From assembly GCF_028583425.1 (NCBI RefSeq), contig NC_072799.1, positions 88,708,217 through 88,772,216 on the forward strand: a stretch of DNA of 64,000 bases. Reading direction: 5' to 3'. The DNA comes from Eublepharis macularius (lineage: Eukaryota; Chordata; Lepidosauria; Squamata; Eublepharidae). The translations under genes were made by a program, and so were the position numbers. Shown here in pieces: positions 1 to 9,790 of this stretch (its first letter is position 1; the number at the start of each line of letters is the position of its first letter). Below the pieces are notes generated by a model. That model had not been told where the DNA came from and made no database searches. It saw only the letters and a program-made list of their open reading frames with translations.

Positions 1-902
1 AATGAAATACACTTTAATTAAGAATTAAGAGGACTTATCTGCACTTTCTCCATCTGGAGCAAAGCAAGAAAGGGCCGGCTGTTGCTGAGTAGCTTCAGAG
101 ATTCTTGCTGTCTGGTAGAAGATGGATAGGACTCTCATCCTGTCAATCAGTTTGGAGTTCACAGTTATCAAGAGACAGATGCGAGGGCAGAGGAGGTTCA
201 ACGTGCTGCCAGGGCCTCGCATCCTCTGCTGTGGAGCTGGCGGCTCCGAGTTACTGAGTTCACCAACAGAAAGCAGGAGAGGCTATAATTCTTCAGCAGG
301 CATTTTGTACTCCCTTTCTCTGAGCGTAAATGATGGTTTCGGTGGTAGCTCCCAACTCTGCATTCATCTTGGCCTGTCAAGTTTGATAAACAATGTGTGT
401 CCTCAGGAGCCTGAAGGAGTAGACCTGGTTTCTCCCTACTTCCATCCCCCATAAAGCAGAAACAGGACTTCAAAAAAGGCTTCTCTTACTACAGCCTTGC
501 TTTCTAGCCCTTTAATGACACAAACCAGGGATAGAATTGGCCTGCCAGACATAACCTGGTTCTGGTTCTTATTTGTAGCACTGCATCAGGAGAGAAGCTG
601 GACTGTTTTGAGAAGGTACTGACAGAAAGGCCCACCACTCTGTTTTCCCTCCCTTCAGTTGGTTCAACCAATAGATTGACATGTTTTCCAGGGCCGAGGT
701 TGAGAGTGATGATATCCTTTCAGCTGCCAATGGATACTGGAGGAAATCTATCAAATGTCGGCTTTTGACTCCTCTTCTTGCATTCTCAGAGCTGTCTGCT
801 TTTACTGTCCCAAAGGTTGCCTCTCATGTTAATATTTTGAAAAAGGAACTTGAACTGGCACACATACTAAAAGTTTAGATTAGTAGTAGCTTCACTGCCG
901 TA
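1..902. other. LNX1 intron, no gene recognised
   Basis: This stretch lies upstream of the first visible LNX1 exon and is presumably intron. Overlapping short open frames occur on both strands in 1-475. None resembles a family I recognise and none has convincing splice sites. The - strand reading ends near a run resembling ATTAAA, so a decayed retrocopy or noncoding exon is possible but unproven. Confidence 0.4.
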
Positions 903-910
903 TTTGCATC

Positions 911-1167
911 CAGGGCTTTTTTTCAGGGGGAACGCGGGGGAACGGAGTTCCGGAACCTCTTGAAAATGGTCACATGGCTGGTGGCCCCGCCCCCTGATCT
1001 CCAGACAGAGGGGAGTTGAGATTGCCCTCCGCGCCATGCGGCATGGAGGGCAATCTCAACTCCCCTCTGTCTGGAGATCAGGGGGCGGGGCCACCAGCCA
1101 TGTGACCATTTTCTCCGAGGGCAACCCACTGAGTTCTGCCATCTCTTTCCCCAGAAAAAAAGCCCTG
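911..1167. mobile_element. hAT-type MITE, copy 1 (CAGGGCTTTTTTTC family)
   Basis: The element starts CAGGGCTTTTTTTC and ends with the inverted form GAAAAAAAGCCCTG. A perfect 8-bp target duplication TTTGCATC (903-910 and 1168-1175) flanks it, which is the hAT signature. The interior is a near-perfect palindrome of two arms of about 110 bp. The left outer arm is the type with GGAACGGAGTTCC (type A); the right is the type with CTCAGTGGGTTGCC (type B, inverted). No transposase is encoded. Confidence 0.85.
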
Positions 1168-1175
1168 TTTGCATC

Positions 1176-1740
1176 TAATAGGAAATAAGCACCTGAACAT
1201 ACGGAACTGTCTAATGCTGACTGAGACCTGTTGGTCTGTCTCATCTTGTCTATCCTACCCTTTGGGGTAGCAAGGAGAGGCCTTCACCAGCCTTGCTGCT
1301 GTCTGAGATGCTTTAACTGGAGATGCTGGAAACTAAGCCTGGTACCTTATTCATAGAAAGGACGTGTTCTCCACCCGAGCTGCGGCCCCTCTACTATGCT
1401 GCAAATACATCCATTATAACTTAATTATATAAAATTGTACAATTTGGCATATTTATGAAATTTAAAAGTATCCTATAAGCAATATTGTGGATATACAATA
1501 CTTCAGAGTTGCAAACTGCTGGTCCCTATGGTATTGCAGCATGTATCTTGGTTTTTTTCTGTCTGAGAATTAGAAAAATAAAAGTTGAAAATATTTTTTA
1601 AAAAATCAGCAAACAAAAGAAAGTGTGATTTGGACAGAAACAGTATCATACAGTTACAACACAACAAGAAGTGTATTTGGATATCTGGTTAAACTTTTCA
1701 ACATTTATAATAATAACTGTGCTTTTATACCACTCTTCTA
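1176..1740. other. AT-rich intron, nothing recognised
   Basis: This is unique-looking AT-rich sequence, strongest at 1410-1700. I see no exon, RNA gene or clear repeat in it. Confidence 0.4.
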
Positions 1741-1920
1741 GACATATGAGTGCCCCACTCAGAGTGGTGAACTAAGTATGATTATCCCCACAATACAGCT
1801 GGGGAGCTGAGGCTGAGAGGAGGGGCTGACCCAGGGCCACCTACTGAGCTCAAGGCAGGAGTGGGATTTGAACAGCAGAGGGGTGATTTATAGCCCAACT
1901 ACTTAAACACTAAGCTGAAA
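1740..1920 (-). mobile_element. Degenerate tRNA-derived SINE (reverse)
   Basis: Read on the - strand, this has the common squamate SINE layout: a tRNA-like head with a B-box-like element near GGGATTTGAAC (on +), then a body with a CTGGGGAGCTGAGGCTGAG block and a loss of similarity toward the tail. It is clearly diverged from the copy at 24210-24441, so it is an old insertion. Confidence 0.5.
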
Positions 1921-2019
1921 ACATTGAACTCTCCCAGGATACACAGGAATGATTATTTGATGCTGTAGAGCGTTGGCCTAAATATTCATTACATTTTTCA
2001 CATCACAAACGTTTTCTGG

Positions 2020-2690
2020 GAGCACCGTGGTCCCTGAGCATGGTGGCGGCGGCTTATAGCGACCCCTGGTGGGGTTTTCAAGGTAAGAGACTAACAGAGG
2101 TGGTTTGCCATTGCCTGGCTCTGCACCCCTGGTCTTCCTTGGAGGTCTCCCATCCAATTACTAACCAAGGCCAACCCTGCTTAGCTTCTGAGATCTGATG
2201 AGATCAGACTCACCTGGGCTATCCCGGTCAGGGCTTATGAAATCCTGCCTTCAAGTCATAGCTGACTGATGGTGACCACACACACCCCCATGGGGTTTTC
2301 ATGGCAAGAGACTAACAGAGGTGGTTTGCCATTGCCTGGCTCTGCACCCCTGGTCTTCCTTGGAGGTCTCCCATCCAATTACTAACCAAGGCCAACCCTG
2401 CTTAGCTTCTGAGATCTGATGAGATCAGACTCACCTGGGCTATCCCGGTCAGGGCTTATGAAATCCTGCCTTCAAGTCATAGCTGACTGATGGTGACCAC
2501 ACACACCCCCATGGGGTTTTCATGGCAAGAGACTAACAGAGGTGATTTGCCATTTCCTGGCTCTGCACCCCTGGTCTTCCTTGGAGGTCTCCCATCCAAT
2601 TACTAACCAAGGCCAACCCTGCTTAGCTTCTGAGATCTGATGAGATCGGGCTCTCCAGGTCAGGGCTGCTTCCCAGGCATGCAGCAGCTC
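2020..2690 (-). mobile_element. Tandem array of 5S rRNA-derived SINE (three units)
   Basis: On the - strand each unit contains a block matching the internal promoter half of 5S rRNA (AAGCTAAGCAGGGT, then GGTTAGTA, then GGATGGGAGACC). The block is followed by a non-5S body with GGCAATGGCAAACCACC. Units meet at about 2235 and 2456, a period of 221 bp. Units two and three differ by only a few bases; the first lacks part of its 5' side. Head-to-tail SINE units this similar imply local duplication after insertion. The family fits the 5S-derived SINEs described in lizards. Confidence 0.75.
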
Positions 2691-2960
2691 AATTTGGATT
2701 GGGACCATGGGAGAGGGGCTTAGGCCTCCCATGCCATTTTTCCAATCTGAAACAGCCTTAAGGAGACACTCTTTGGTCCTTTGGGGAGAGTGAGTGTAGC
2801 CATATCAGTACATGCACAATGGAGCAAGTAGAACCTCCTTGGGGCTATTTCAGAACAGGAAGACAGCAGGATAGGGAAGCGTACACTCTCCAAACAGACT
2901 GCTCTGCTGCAGTTTAATAATGAACCTATTCAAGAGCAGGCCTTTGAAACTTGCTGTGTA
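2691..2960. other. Possible old dispersed repeat, no gene
   Basis: The part around 2695-2760 (a stretch with AATCTGAAACAGCCTTAAGGAG) resembles parts of 16480-16600 and 44395-44480. It is probably an old dispersed repeat. No coding potential is seen. Confidence 0.3.
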
Positions 2961-2970
2961 TTCTGCCCAC

Positions 2971-3163
2971 CAGGGCTTTTTTTCTGGGAAAAGAGGTGGT
3001 GGAACTCAGTGGGTTGCCCTCAGTGAAAATGCTCCAGTGGCACCGAGGGCAATCTCAACTCCCCTCTGTCTGGAGATCAGGGGGCGGGGCCACCAGCCAT
3101 GTGACCATTTTCAAGAGGTTCCAGAACTCCGTTCCACCACGTTCCAGCTGAAAAAAAGCCCTG
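2971..3163. mobile_element. hAT-type MITE, copy 2
   Basis: Same terminal inverted repeats as copy 1. The flanks CTGCCCAC (2963-2970) and CTGTCCGC (3164-3171) are a decayed 8-bp target duplication, 6 of 8 matching. The left outer arm is type B and the right is type A, the reverse of copy 1. The interior is shorter than in the other copies. Confidence 0.75.
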
Positions 3164-3171
3164 CTGTCCGC

Positions 3172-4028
3172 CCCCCATCCTTAGTGGAGCCTTGAACGGG
3201 CACCCTTGATGGGTTCATTTAAAAAGTTTAGAGACTGCTTCCCTCTACTTTGCAGTACTTGAAGGGTTGTTTAGGCATGTGGGGAGCCCTATACAACAAG
3301 GAACGTGTGAGAGAGAGACTTTCGACTGATACCATCTACTAAATCCTTGGGCTCCTCTGCCACGTTTGCAAGTTGGCCCTGCCTCCTGTAGGCGATTCAG
3401 CATTCCTGAGACTCGAGGAGCTGGAAAGTCTTTGAGATCATTAAAATCAAATAGCCTTTCAGTCAGTGTTGTCCCTCTCTGTGTGCCGGTGATGACCGCT
3501 GAGTGAGCACAACAATGATTAGCTGATAGCTGCTGCCTGCCCCCTTTTGACCTCTTCAATGGAGGTCACCTCTCAAGAGGAAAGTTCATGCTGCCCTGAG
3601 CAACATCTTTCTTGTTTGCCTTTTTCTTCAGCTAGGTAGAAAGGAAAGCCTCATGCCGTCCTCAGCACCCGATCCCTGTCCCTGTCCCCCTGTACTCTTG
3701 GGCACATCTGCTTCTTCTGTGCTGTGTAACTCTGTTGTCGTAGCATGCGGCTTCTTTCACCAGGTCGTAGCAAGAATGGAGCCAAAGGGTAAATCAGCCA
3801 TTAGATTTGACTAACCAGTCGGAGTGGTTTGTGTGGGTATGAGTGTTCTATCCCTCTGACAAAATCAAAACCGATGATTTTCTGCAGGATATTTCTGTTA
3901 AAAAAAATCTTAACTCCACGAATTCTTGAAGGAAACAATCTCATGTCTATACCACTAGATCAATTTCGAGGTTCACAGAGCTGTGTCTGAAAGGTCTCGT
4001 CTGGCCACATTCCCAAGGTAGCTGCTAT
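3172..4028. other. Intron, nothing recognised
   Basis: No exon, RNA gene or repeat family is recognised. A short - strand frame at 3245-3559 has no family resemblance. Confidence 0.4.
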
Positions 4029-4036
4029 ATTACAAT

Positions 4037-4458
4037 CAGGGCTTTTTTTCAGGGGGAACACGGTGGAACGGAGTTCTGGAACCTCTTGAAAATGGTCACG
4101 TGGCTGGTGGCCCTGCCCCCTGATCTCCAGACAGAGGAGAGCTGAGATTGCCCTCTGTGCCAAGTGGTGCAGAGGGCAATCTCAACTCCCCTCTGTCTGG
4201 AGATCAGGGGGCAGGGCCACCAGCCATGAGACCATTTTCGCCAAAGGTGATTTAAACTTTTAAAAACTCCCCTCTTGTTCCAGCTGACCCAAAGTGATGT
4301 CATTGGCCCTGGGAGCATGCATGCACTTTGCACCACCTCCTGCCAAGAGTTGCCTCCTGCCAAGAGTTGCCCCCTGGCACCACCTCCTGCCAAGAGTTGC
4401 CCCGTGTGCTGGCAACCCACTGAGTTCCACCACCTCTTTTCCCAGAAAAAAAGCCCTG
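4037..4458. mobile_element. hAT-type MITE, copy 3 with enlarged interior
   Basis: A perfect 8-bp target duplication ATTACAAT (4029-4036 and 4459-4466) bounds terminal repeats like the other copies. The right half carries about 165 extra bases, including three direct copies of CTGCCAAGAGTTGCC near 4345-4405. This makes it the longest member here (422 bp). It encodes no transposase. Confidence 0.8.
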
Positions 4459-4466
4459 ATTACAAT

Positions 4467-4982
4467 AAACTACATACTTCTCATTTATTTATTACATACT
4501 TTTTATTTTGCTTTATTTTAAGAATGCCTAATTATCCCCATTTGGTTCTCCAGCCATGCAGAGGAGAGGGTACTCTATTTATTTGTAGATGCAATTGCTC
4601 GAGGGAGTCACTCTTTAGGGGTATGCAAAACTAACACACACAAAAAGAGTTGGAAATACATCCAGAAATCGCCGTTTTGTTTTTTTAAAGCAGCTTCCAG
4701 AAAGGTGAACGAAATCTGGGAAACCAAGTTGTAACAGCACGTGCCCACCAAAAAGTCCATACCTCACAGAAGCAGCAGCACTGGGCACTGGGCTCACGTG
4801 GTGGCATCTTGTTTTCCTGAATAACATTCATCACCAGTCAGATCCAAAGGGGAGAGAGCCCTTACATTATTAACTCTTGTTGGCAAAAAAGGGGAATGAG
4901 TGCAATGCATGTGAGTGCATCTTTTTTCGCTGTTGCTAACTAAAAAATTGCATCTGTTCAATCTAATCATGCTTATTTCATT
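4467..4982. other. Intron, nothing recognised
   Basis: Mixed-composition sequence with no exon or repeat that I can assign. Confidence 0.35.
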
Positions 4983-5285
4983 CTGTCCTGTGGCGCAGAG
5001 TGGTAAGCGGCAGTACTGCAGCCCAAGCTCTGCTCACGATCTGAGTTTGATCCCGGCGGAAGCTGGGTTCAGGTAGCCGGCTCAAGGTTGACTCAGCCTT
5101 CCATCCTTCTAAGGTCGGTAAAATGAGTACCCAGTTTCCTGGGGGTAAAGTGTAGATGACTGGGGAAGGCAATGGCAAACCACCCCATAAAAAGTCTGCA
5201 AAGAAAACGTGGTGTGACGTCCCCGCAAGGGTCAGTAATGACTCGGTGCTTGCACAGGCTTGCACCTTTACCTTTACCTTTATGT
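4983..5285 (+). mobile_element. tRNA-derived SINE
   Basis: The 5' head is tRNA-like, with an A-box-like TGGCGCAGAGTGG and a B-box-like AGTTTGATCCC at normal spacing. A body with GGCAATGGCAAACCACC follows, then a CCTTTACC-type tail. The body block is shared with the 5S-derived SINEs of this window, so the two SINE types probably share a body. Fits the Sauria-type SINEs of squamates. Confidence 0.7.
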
Positions 5286-5323
5286 ATAATTGATCCTCAA
5301 AAAGAAGGGGGGAAACCAAGGGA

Positions 5324-5352
5324 AGGAAGGAAGGAAGGAAAGAAGGAAGGAT
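5324..5352. repeat. (GAAG)n microsatellite
   Basis: A short run of GGAA/GAAG units between a SINE tail and a CR1 end. Confidence 0.7.
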
Positions 5353-5387
5353 CACAAACAGTGTCTGAATGAGTATTATTAATCACA

Positions 5388-5463
5388 TAGAATCATAGAG
5401 TTGGAAGGAGCCATACAGACCATCTAGTCCAACCCCCTGCCCAGTGCAGGATCAGCCTAAAAG
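5388..5463 (-). mobile_element. CR1 LINE 3' end fragment
   Basis: The sequence reads AATCATAGAGTTGGAAG and continues through the block CATCTAGTCCAACCCC, the well-known CR1 3' terminus in reverse orientation. It is heavily 5' truncated. Confidence 0.8.
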
Positions 5464-5889
5464 TAAACAAAGATAGAAACCACAATTATGACAAGCATAC
5501 GCAGATTATATGCAAGAAAGTGGTGTAGACAGAGCAGAATAACTTAGCATTCCGCTAAGTAAAACAAATGTGCCGTGTCATCTCTGTGGGGAAGGGGAAG
5601 GATCTGTAGTGACGTTAGCAATGATTGAAAGAACTATGCTTATTGGAACACACAGAGGCAACTAACTAAACAGGCCAGAACTAGGCCTCTACAACTCTAA
5701 CCCCTCCCCCAGGCCTCTCCTTTCTGGCATAATTGATCCTGACAATATATAATCCTAGCCTAATTTATTTCTTAAATTTATTTTATACATTTATTTGGAG
5801 ATCAAATAGGTCCCCTTATAGGTCTCCTGGCAGGTGGGCAAGCCAGCACTAGACTCCTCGCATGCATGTGAAGGGCAGGCACATGCCTG

Positions 5890-6140
5890 CCACCTAGGGT
5901 TTCCAGATGCTCGCCGGTGGTGGGCAAATTCCCTCAGATTTGCCCCCTTGCCCGCTGATCACCCAGTGATTGGTGGGAGGTAGCAAGCCCCCTGGAAGTT
6001 GCCCAGCACCAGGAGGCACCCAAGGAACACGCACTGTGCACAACCTCCCTGGAGGCACAGCAACGTCACTTCCAGAAGTGACATTGGTTGCAGGGGGCAG
6101 AGGCTGGGAGCAAGGGTTCCTCTGCCCCCACCAAGGGACT
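5890..6140. mobile_element. Degenerate MITE related to the 9791-10269 element
   Basis: It begins near AGGGTTTCC and contains the palindromic core CGTCACTTCCAGAAGTGACA at 6065-6084, which is shared in kind with the 9791-10269 element. The ends are too decayed to give a target duplication. Confidence 0.4.
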
Positions 6141-6144
6141 GTCA

Positions 6145-6400
6145 GCCCTAAACAGAACACCAGAAGAACCCTGCTGGACCAGACCAAGGGTCTATCTCTT
6201 CTAGCATCCTGATTTGCACAGTGGCTGACTAGATGTGCCCCAGAAGGCCCACAGCAGGGGCACAAACTGAAAATCCATCCCTCTGCTGCTGCTTGCCCTG
6301 GCAACTGGCATTCACAAGTATACCTCCTATAAACCTGGAAATCCTATCCAGCCATCATGTATCTTCCACAAGTCCTTCTAATTTTCTTTTAAAGCCACCT
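6145..6400. mobile_element. CR1/L3-like repeat fragment
   Basis: Contains the block CCCTGCTGGACCAGACCAAG with the following GTCTATCT...AGCATCCTG. This is a dispersed amniote repeat usually placed with CR1/L3-type LINEs. There is no open frame of note. Confidence 0.4.
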
Positions 6401-6410
6401 AAACTAACAG

Positions 6411-6635
6411 TAGGGTTGCCAGCTCCAACTTGGGAAATTCCTGGAGATCTGGGGGGAGTGAAACCTGGAGAAAGTGGGGTTTGGGGAGGGAAAGGACCTT
6501 AGCATGGCATAATTCCATAGGGTCTACCCCCCCCCCCAAGTAGCCATTTTCTCCAGGTGAACTGATCTCTGTGACCTGGAGACCAGTTGTAATTCCAGGA
6601 GATCTCCAGCTACTACCTGGAGGCTGGTAACCGTA
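6411..6635. mobile_element. hAT-type MITE (TAGGGTTGCCAG family)
   Basis: Starts TAGGGTTGCCAGCTCC and ends with the inverted form near GGCTGGTAACCGTA. A perfect 8-bp target duplication ACTAACAG lies at 6403-6410 and 6636-6643. The interior has the CTGGAGATCT and CATTTTCTCCAGGTGAAC blocks common in squamate repeats. Non-autonomous. Confidence 0.75.
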
Positions 6636-6643
6636 ACTAACAG

Positions 6644-7080
6644 CCATCATCAAATCCTGAGGCTGTGAGTTTCACAAGTTAATTATGCATTGTGTGATGT
6701 GATAAACAGTCCTTTTGCTTCTGATTCAAGCCTCAAAAGGCCATGCATGCTGTTAGTTAAATCTAGTTAATCTTCAAGCTGTGACAAAACCAAAAATAAT
6801 TGATTGCTTAATGAAGTCTTACCAGTTCTTTTTTCTTAGAGAGCTAGTTCTCTCCTTGGCCATTTCTAGAATACAGATTTAAATGTTGAGTCAATATTGC
6901 TTCCAAGTTCCTAATATCCAGTGCCAAGAATAAGCTCCAGACCTTAGTATCATTTGTCGTCATAAGAATGGTTCAGACATCCATTTTGTCAGAGGAAGCC
7001 ATAACATCCTGCCTCCATGTAGAAAGAGGGCGGCCCTGAAGCCATTGCCAATCGCAAACAATGAATTGTCTGGCACGCAG
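6644..7080. other. Intron, nothing recognised
   Basis: No exon, RNA gene or known repeat is seen. Confidence 0.35.
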
Positions 7081-7280
7081 AGCCAAGCTACAAGTGACGC
7101 CTGACACAGGTTGGACACTTGTCAGCTTCCTTCAAGTTTTGATGGGAAATGTAGGCGTCCTGGTTTTACAGCTTGGCTCTCCATTACAGCTGCAAGACCA
7201 GGATGCCTACATTTCCCATCAAAACTTGAGGGAAGCTTACAAGTGTCCAACCTGTGTCAGGCGTCACTTGTAGCTTGGCT
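7081..7280. mobile_element. Palindromic MITE (ACAAGTGACGCC family), copy 1
   Basis: The two ends, AGCCAAGCTACAAGTGACGCC and its inverted form, face each other. Arms of at least 75 bp also include the block GATGGGAAATGTAGGC. A second copy lies at 21545-21770. I could not find a clear target duplication, so the superfamily is left open. Confidence 0.65.
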
Positions 7281-7458
7281 GTAAGTGCAAAGGAAGATAT
7301 GAGGCACCCAAATAAATGCAGCCTGAGGCTTCATTAATGGCAATTTGAAGCATGTTTTGTGAAACACGAGAATGCGAAATTTAACTTCCCGTATCTGATT
7401 GTACTTATGCAGCAAGGAAAGAGTCCTTAAGAACTGTAGTAAAATGGATAGTATAGAG

Positions 7459-7697
7459 CAGGGCTTTTTTTCAGCAGGAACGCGGTGGAACGGAGTTCCA
7501 GAACCTCTTGAAAATGGTCACATGGCTGGTGGCCTCGCCCCCTGATCTCCAGACAGAGGGGAGCCGAGCGGCGCGGAGGGCAATCTCAACTCCCCTCTGT
7601 CTGGAGATCAGGGGGCGGGGCCACCAGCCATGTGGCCATTTTCTCCGAGGGCAACCCACTGAGTTCCACCACCTCTTTTCCCAGAAAAAAAGCCCTC
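7459..7697. mobile_element. hAT-type MITE, copy 4
   Basis: Terminal repeats as in copy 1, with flanks GTATAGAG (7451-7458) and GTAAAGAG (7698-7705), 7 of 8 matching. Left arm type A, right arm type B. Confidence 0.8.
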
Positions 7698-7705
7698 GTA
7701 AAGAG

Positions 7706-8642
7706 TTAACTTGCACTTGATTGTGGGAGGGAGGGAATCTCCCCTCCCTAGACTGTTCTCTTTCTTACTTTCCTTTTCGGCATTGGTTGTTGGATGAAAT
7801 AAAGCAGAGAGCGCCGTTCAGCAATTCCCGTCAGCACAGCGATTTATTGCATTACCCCAGTGTGAACACAAGAAGGACCATCTAGCAGGCGGTCTATTTT
7901 TATGTTTATATTACTAAAGCACGTCCAGTATTAAATGGCTTCTTAATATCCTCTTTCAAGCTGGCACAGGTTAATAGCACAGGTTAAAAATGGCTCCGTT
8001 TAAAATGACAGAGGTTAAAAAAATGGCATAGGTTAAAAAAAAAAAGTGCCCTCTTCTAAGGAGCTGCTTATTTAAACTGAATAGGGTACATGACGGGATG
8101 CATTGAAAGAATGTGATGATAATGAAGTCTGGACATTCCTATCTCTTCATCAAAAGGGGTGGTTTCTCTGTCCCTTACTGGCAATGTTTGTGCTTGATTG
8201 TGATCCAAGGTTTACATCCTCAGTTATTGAAAAGATAACCATAATATTCAAGCTTCTGGCACCAGTCCAGAGAAATTTAATAGTAATAGCTTTTCACATT
8301 GGTTTTACTGAGACTTGAAAGCAAACAATGGGCCTTTCAATTTAGAGTCCACCAAGCCTTGAGGAATGAGAACATTTCTGGCAAGCCAAAGTCCTTCCTC
8401 CAGTTGTGAGGGAGAAGAATCAGTCTGATTATGCCAAGTGACTCTGAAGGAAGCCAGCTGTGTTGCTCTGCTCTTTGGAGTGGGCGGCGGGCTGCCTGGA
8501 TCTGGGAAGAAAGTCTTCAGTATTTGCTTCAAAGAACTGGACATGACCAAACTGCTAGACTATAGAACCAGAGTTAGAATTTGAGTAGATCAGGGCTCCA
8601 TTTTCCCTGCACGACTGGATCACTGAAATCTCTGGTAAAGTA
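7706..8642. other. Intron, nothing recognised
   Basis: Includes an A-rich patch near 8030. No exon, RNA gene or assignable repeat is seen. Confidence 0.35.
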
Positions 8643-8650
8643 GTTTTGTG

Positions 8651-9353
8651 TAGAGATGGGCACGATCCAAAAAAAAATTAACGATCCAGCTGATTGTGGA
8701 TCGGCGCCGGCAACGATCCCGAATTAATGATCCACACCGAGCATCTCCCGTTCCCGATCTGTGGATCGTGGATCATGGATCGTGGATCGTGGAGGCCAAA
8801 GCGGGCCACGATGCTATTCCCAGCTATGTGGGAAGGTGGGTGGTGACAGCGGCCACCGGGCCTGGCAAGCACAGGGAGGCAGCGACGAGCCGCCTCCCCT
8901 CAGGTCCCATTCAGCAACACAGGAGGTCTGTGTTTGGCCATCAGAGCTGCCTATCAGGGTTTGCAGGGATGAGATTGGAGTGCCCATGGCTACAGAACAC
9001 CTCCTTCCCCCTCCCTCCACTGGGTGTCTTCTCCCAACTTGTGACTGCTTTGCTGCTCCGTGATTGGAAGGAAGCCCTGCTAATCAAGGAAAGCTGGGCT
9101 TCCATTCAAGTTTCCAGGGCGACAGAAGGAGGACAAACAGAGCTCAGGCTTCCCCCTGGCTCCGTTGCCAGGGAAATAGATTGCTGGCGCCTGAGTGTCT
9201 GGATCCCCGATCCGAGCCTGATCGCCCCGATCCAGGCCTCTCCCGATCGCTGGATCATTGGCCATGGACGATCACGATCCGCCGGGTCACGATCGCGCGA
9301 TCGCCATTATCGTGGGGGGTTTTCGATCGTAATGCGGATCATGCCCATCTCTA
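8651..9353. mobile_element. hAT-type element with GATC-rich subterminal regions (TAGAGATGGGCAYGA family, copy 1)
   Basis: Starts TAGAGATGGGCACGATCC and ends with the inverted form GGATCATGCCCATCTCTA. The perfect 8-bp target duplication GTTTTGTG is at 8643-8650 and 9354-9361. About 150 bp at each end is packed with GATC words in both orientations: 10 on the left and 12 on the right by eye, and none in the 400-bp middle. The middle shares a GTTTG(C/G)AGGGATGAGATT block with the copy at 36082-37224, where it runs in the opposite direction. No transposase frame is convincing. Known hAT elements use subterminal repeats as transposase binding sites. Confidence 0.8.
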
Positions 9354-9361
9354 GTTTTGTG

Positions 9362-9782
9362 CTCTCTTTGCAGTCGCTAGGAATTTAGGTATAAAGTCAG
9401 ATCAAGCCTTATTAAAAGAAAACAGCAACTCTTCACTGAAATGCCCCCATTTTGCTATATATATGAATAGCTTTGGATAAATTCAGTGGTCATCCCAACA
9501 CTATCTCAGGGTTTGCTTGAGTTAAATGGATGCTGGTTTCTCCTGACTTTTTCTTGAATGCAAGAACGTGCTGGGCCTTTTGTCCACCCACCCTAGACCT
9601 GCCCCTTGCATGATGACTGGTCTGTTTGGCTCCTCTCCTTCCCTCCCTGGCTCTTGGGGGCGCTCAGCCCTTCCATTGTGCACCACCCTCTTCTCACTTT
9701 GCTTTGACTATCCTGAAGAGTGTCTCCCTGACCAGTGCCTGCATTCGATCTATACACACGTAATCTAAAGGTTTCTGGATGA
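9362..9782. other. Intron, nothing recognised
   Basis: No exon or repeat can be assigned. Confidence 0.35.
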
Positions 9783-9790
9783 TCTGAGAC

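Noticed and set aside
1-475. Upstream LNX1 exon
   Set aside because: None of the frames matches the PDZ2-PDZ3 part of LNX1, and no splice sites fit.
2580-2680. 5S rRNA gene
   Set aside because: Only the antisense promoter half of 5S matches, with many changes and a foreign body attached; it is a SINE.
4985-5060. tRNA gene
   Set aside because: A and B boxes are present, but there is no full cloverleaf and a SINE body follows. The same applies to 24210-24441 and 29687-29908.
8696-9388. 230-residue open frame on +
   Set aside because: It lies inside the GATC-rich hAT element and runs past its end. Other frames are also open there; no transposase motif is seen.
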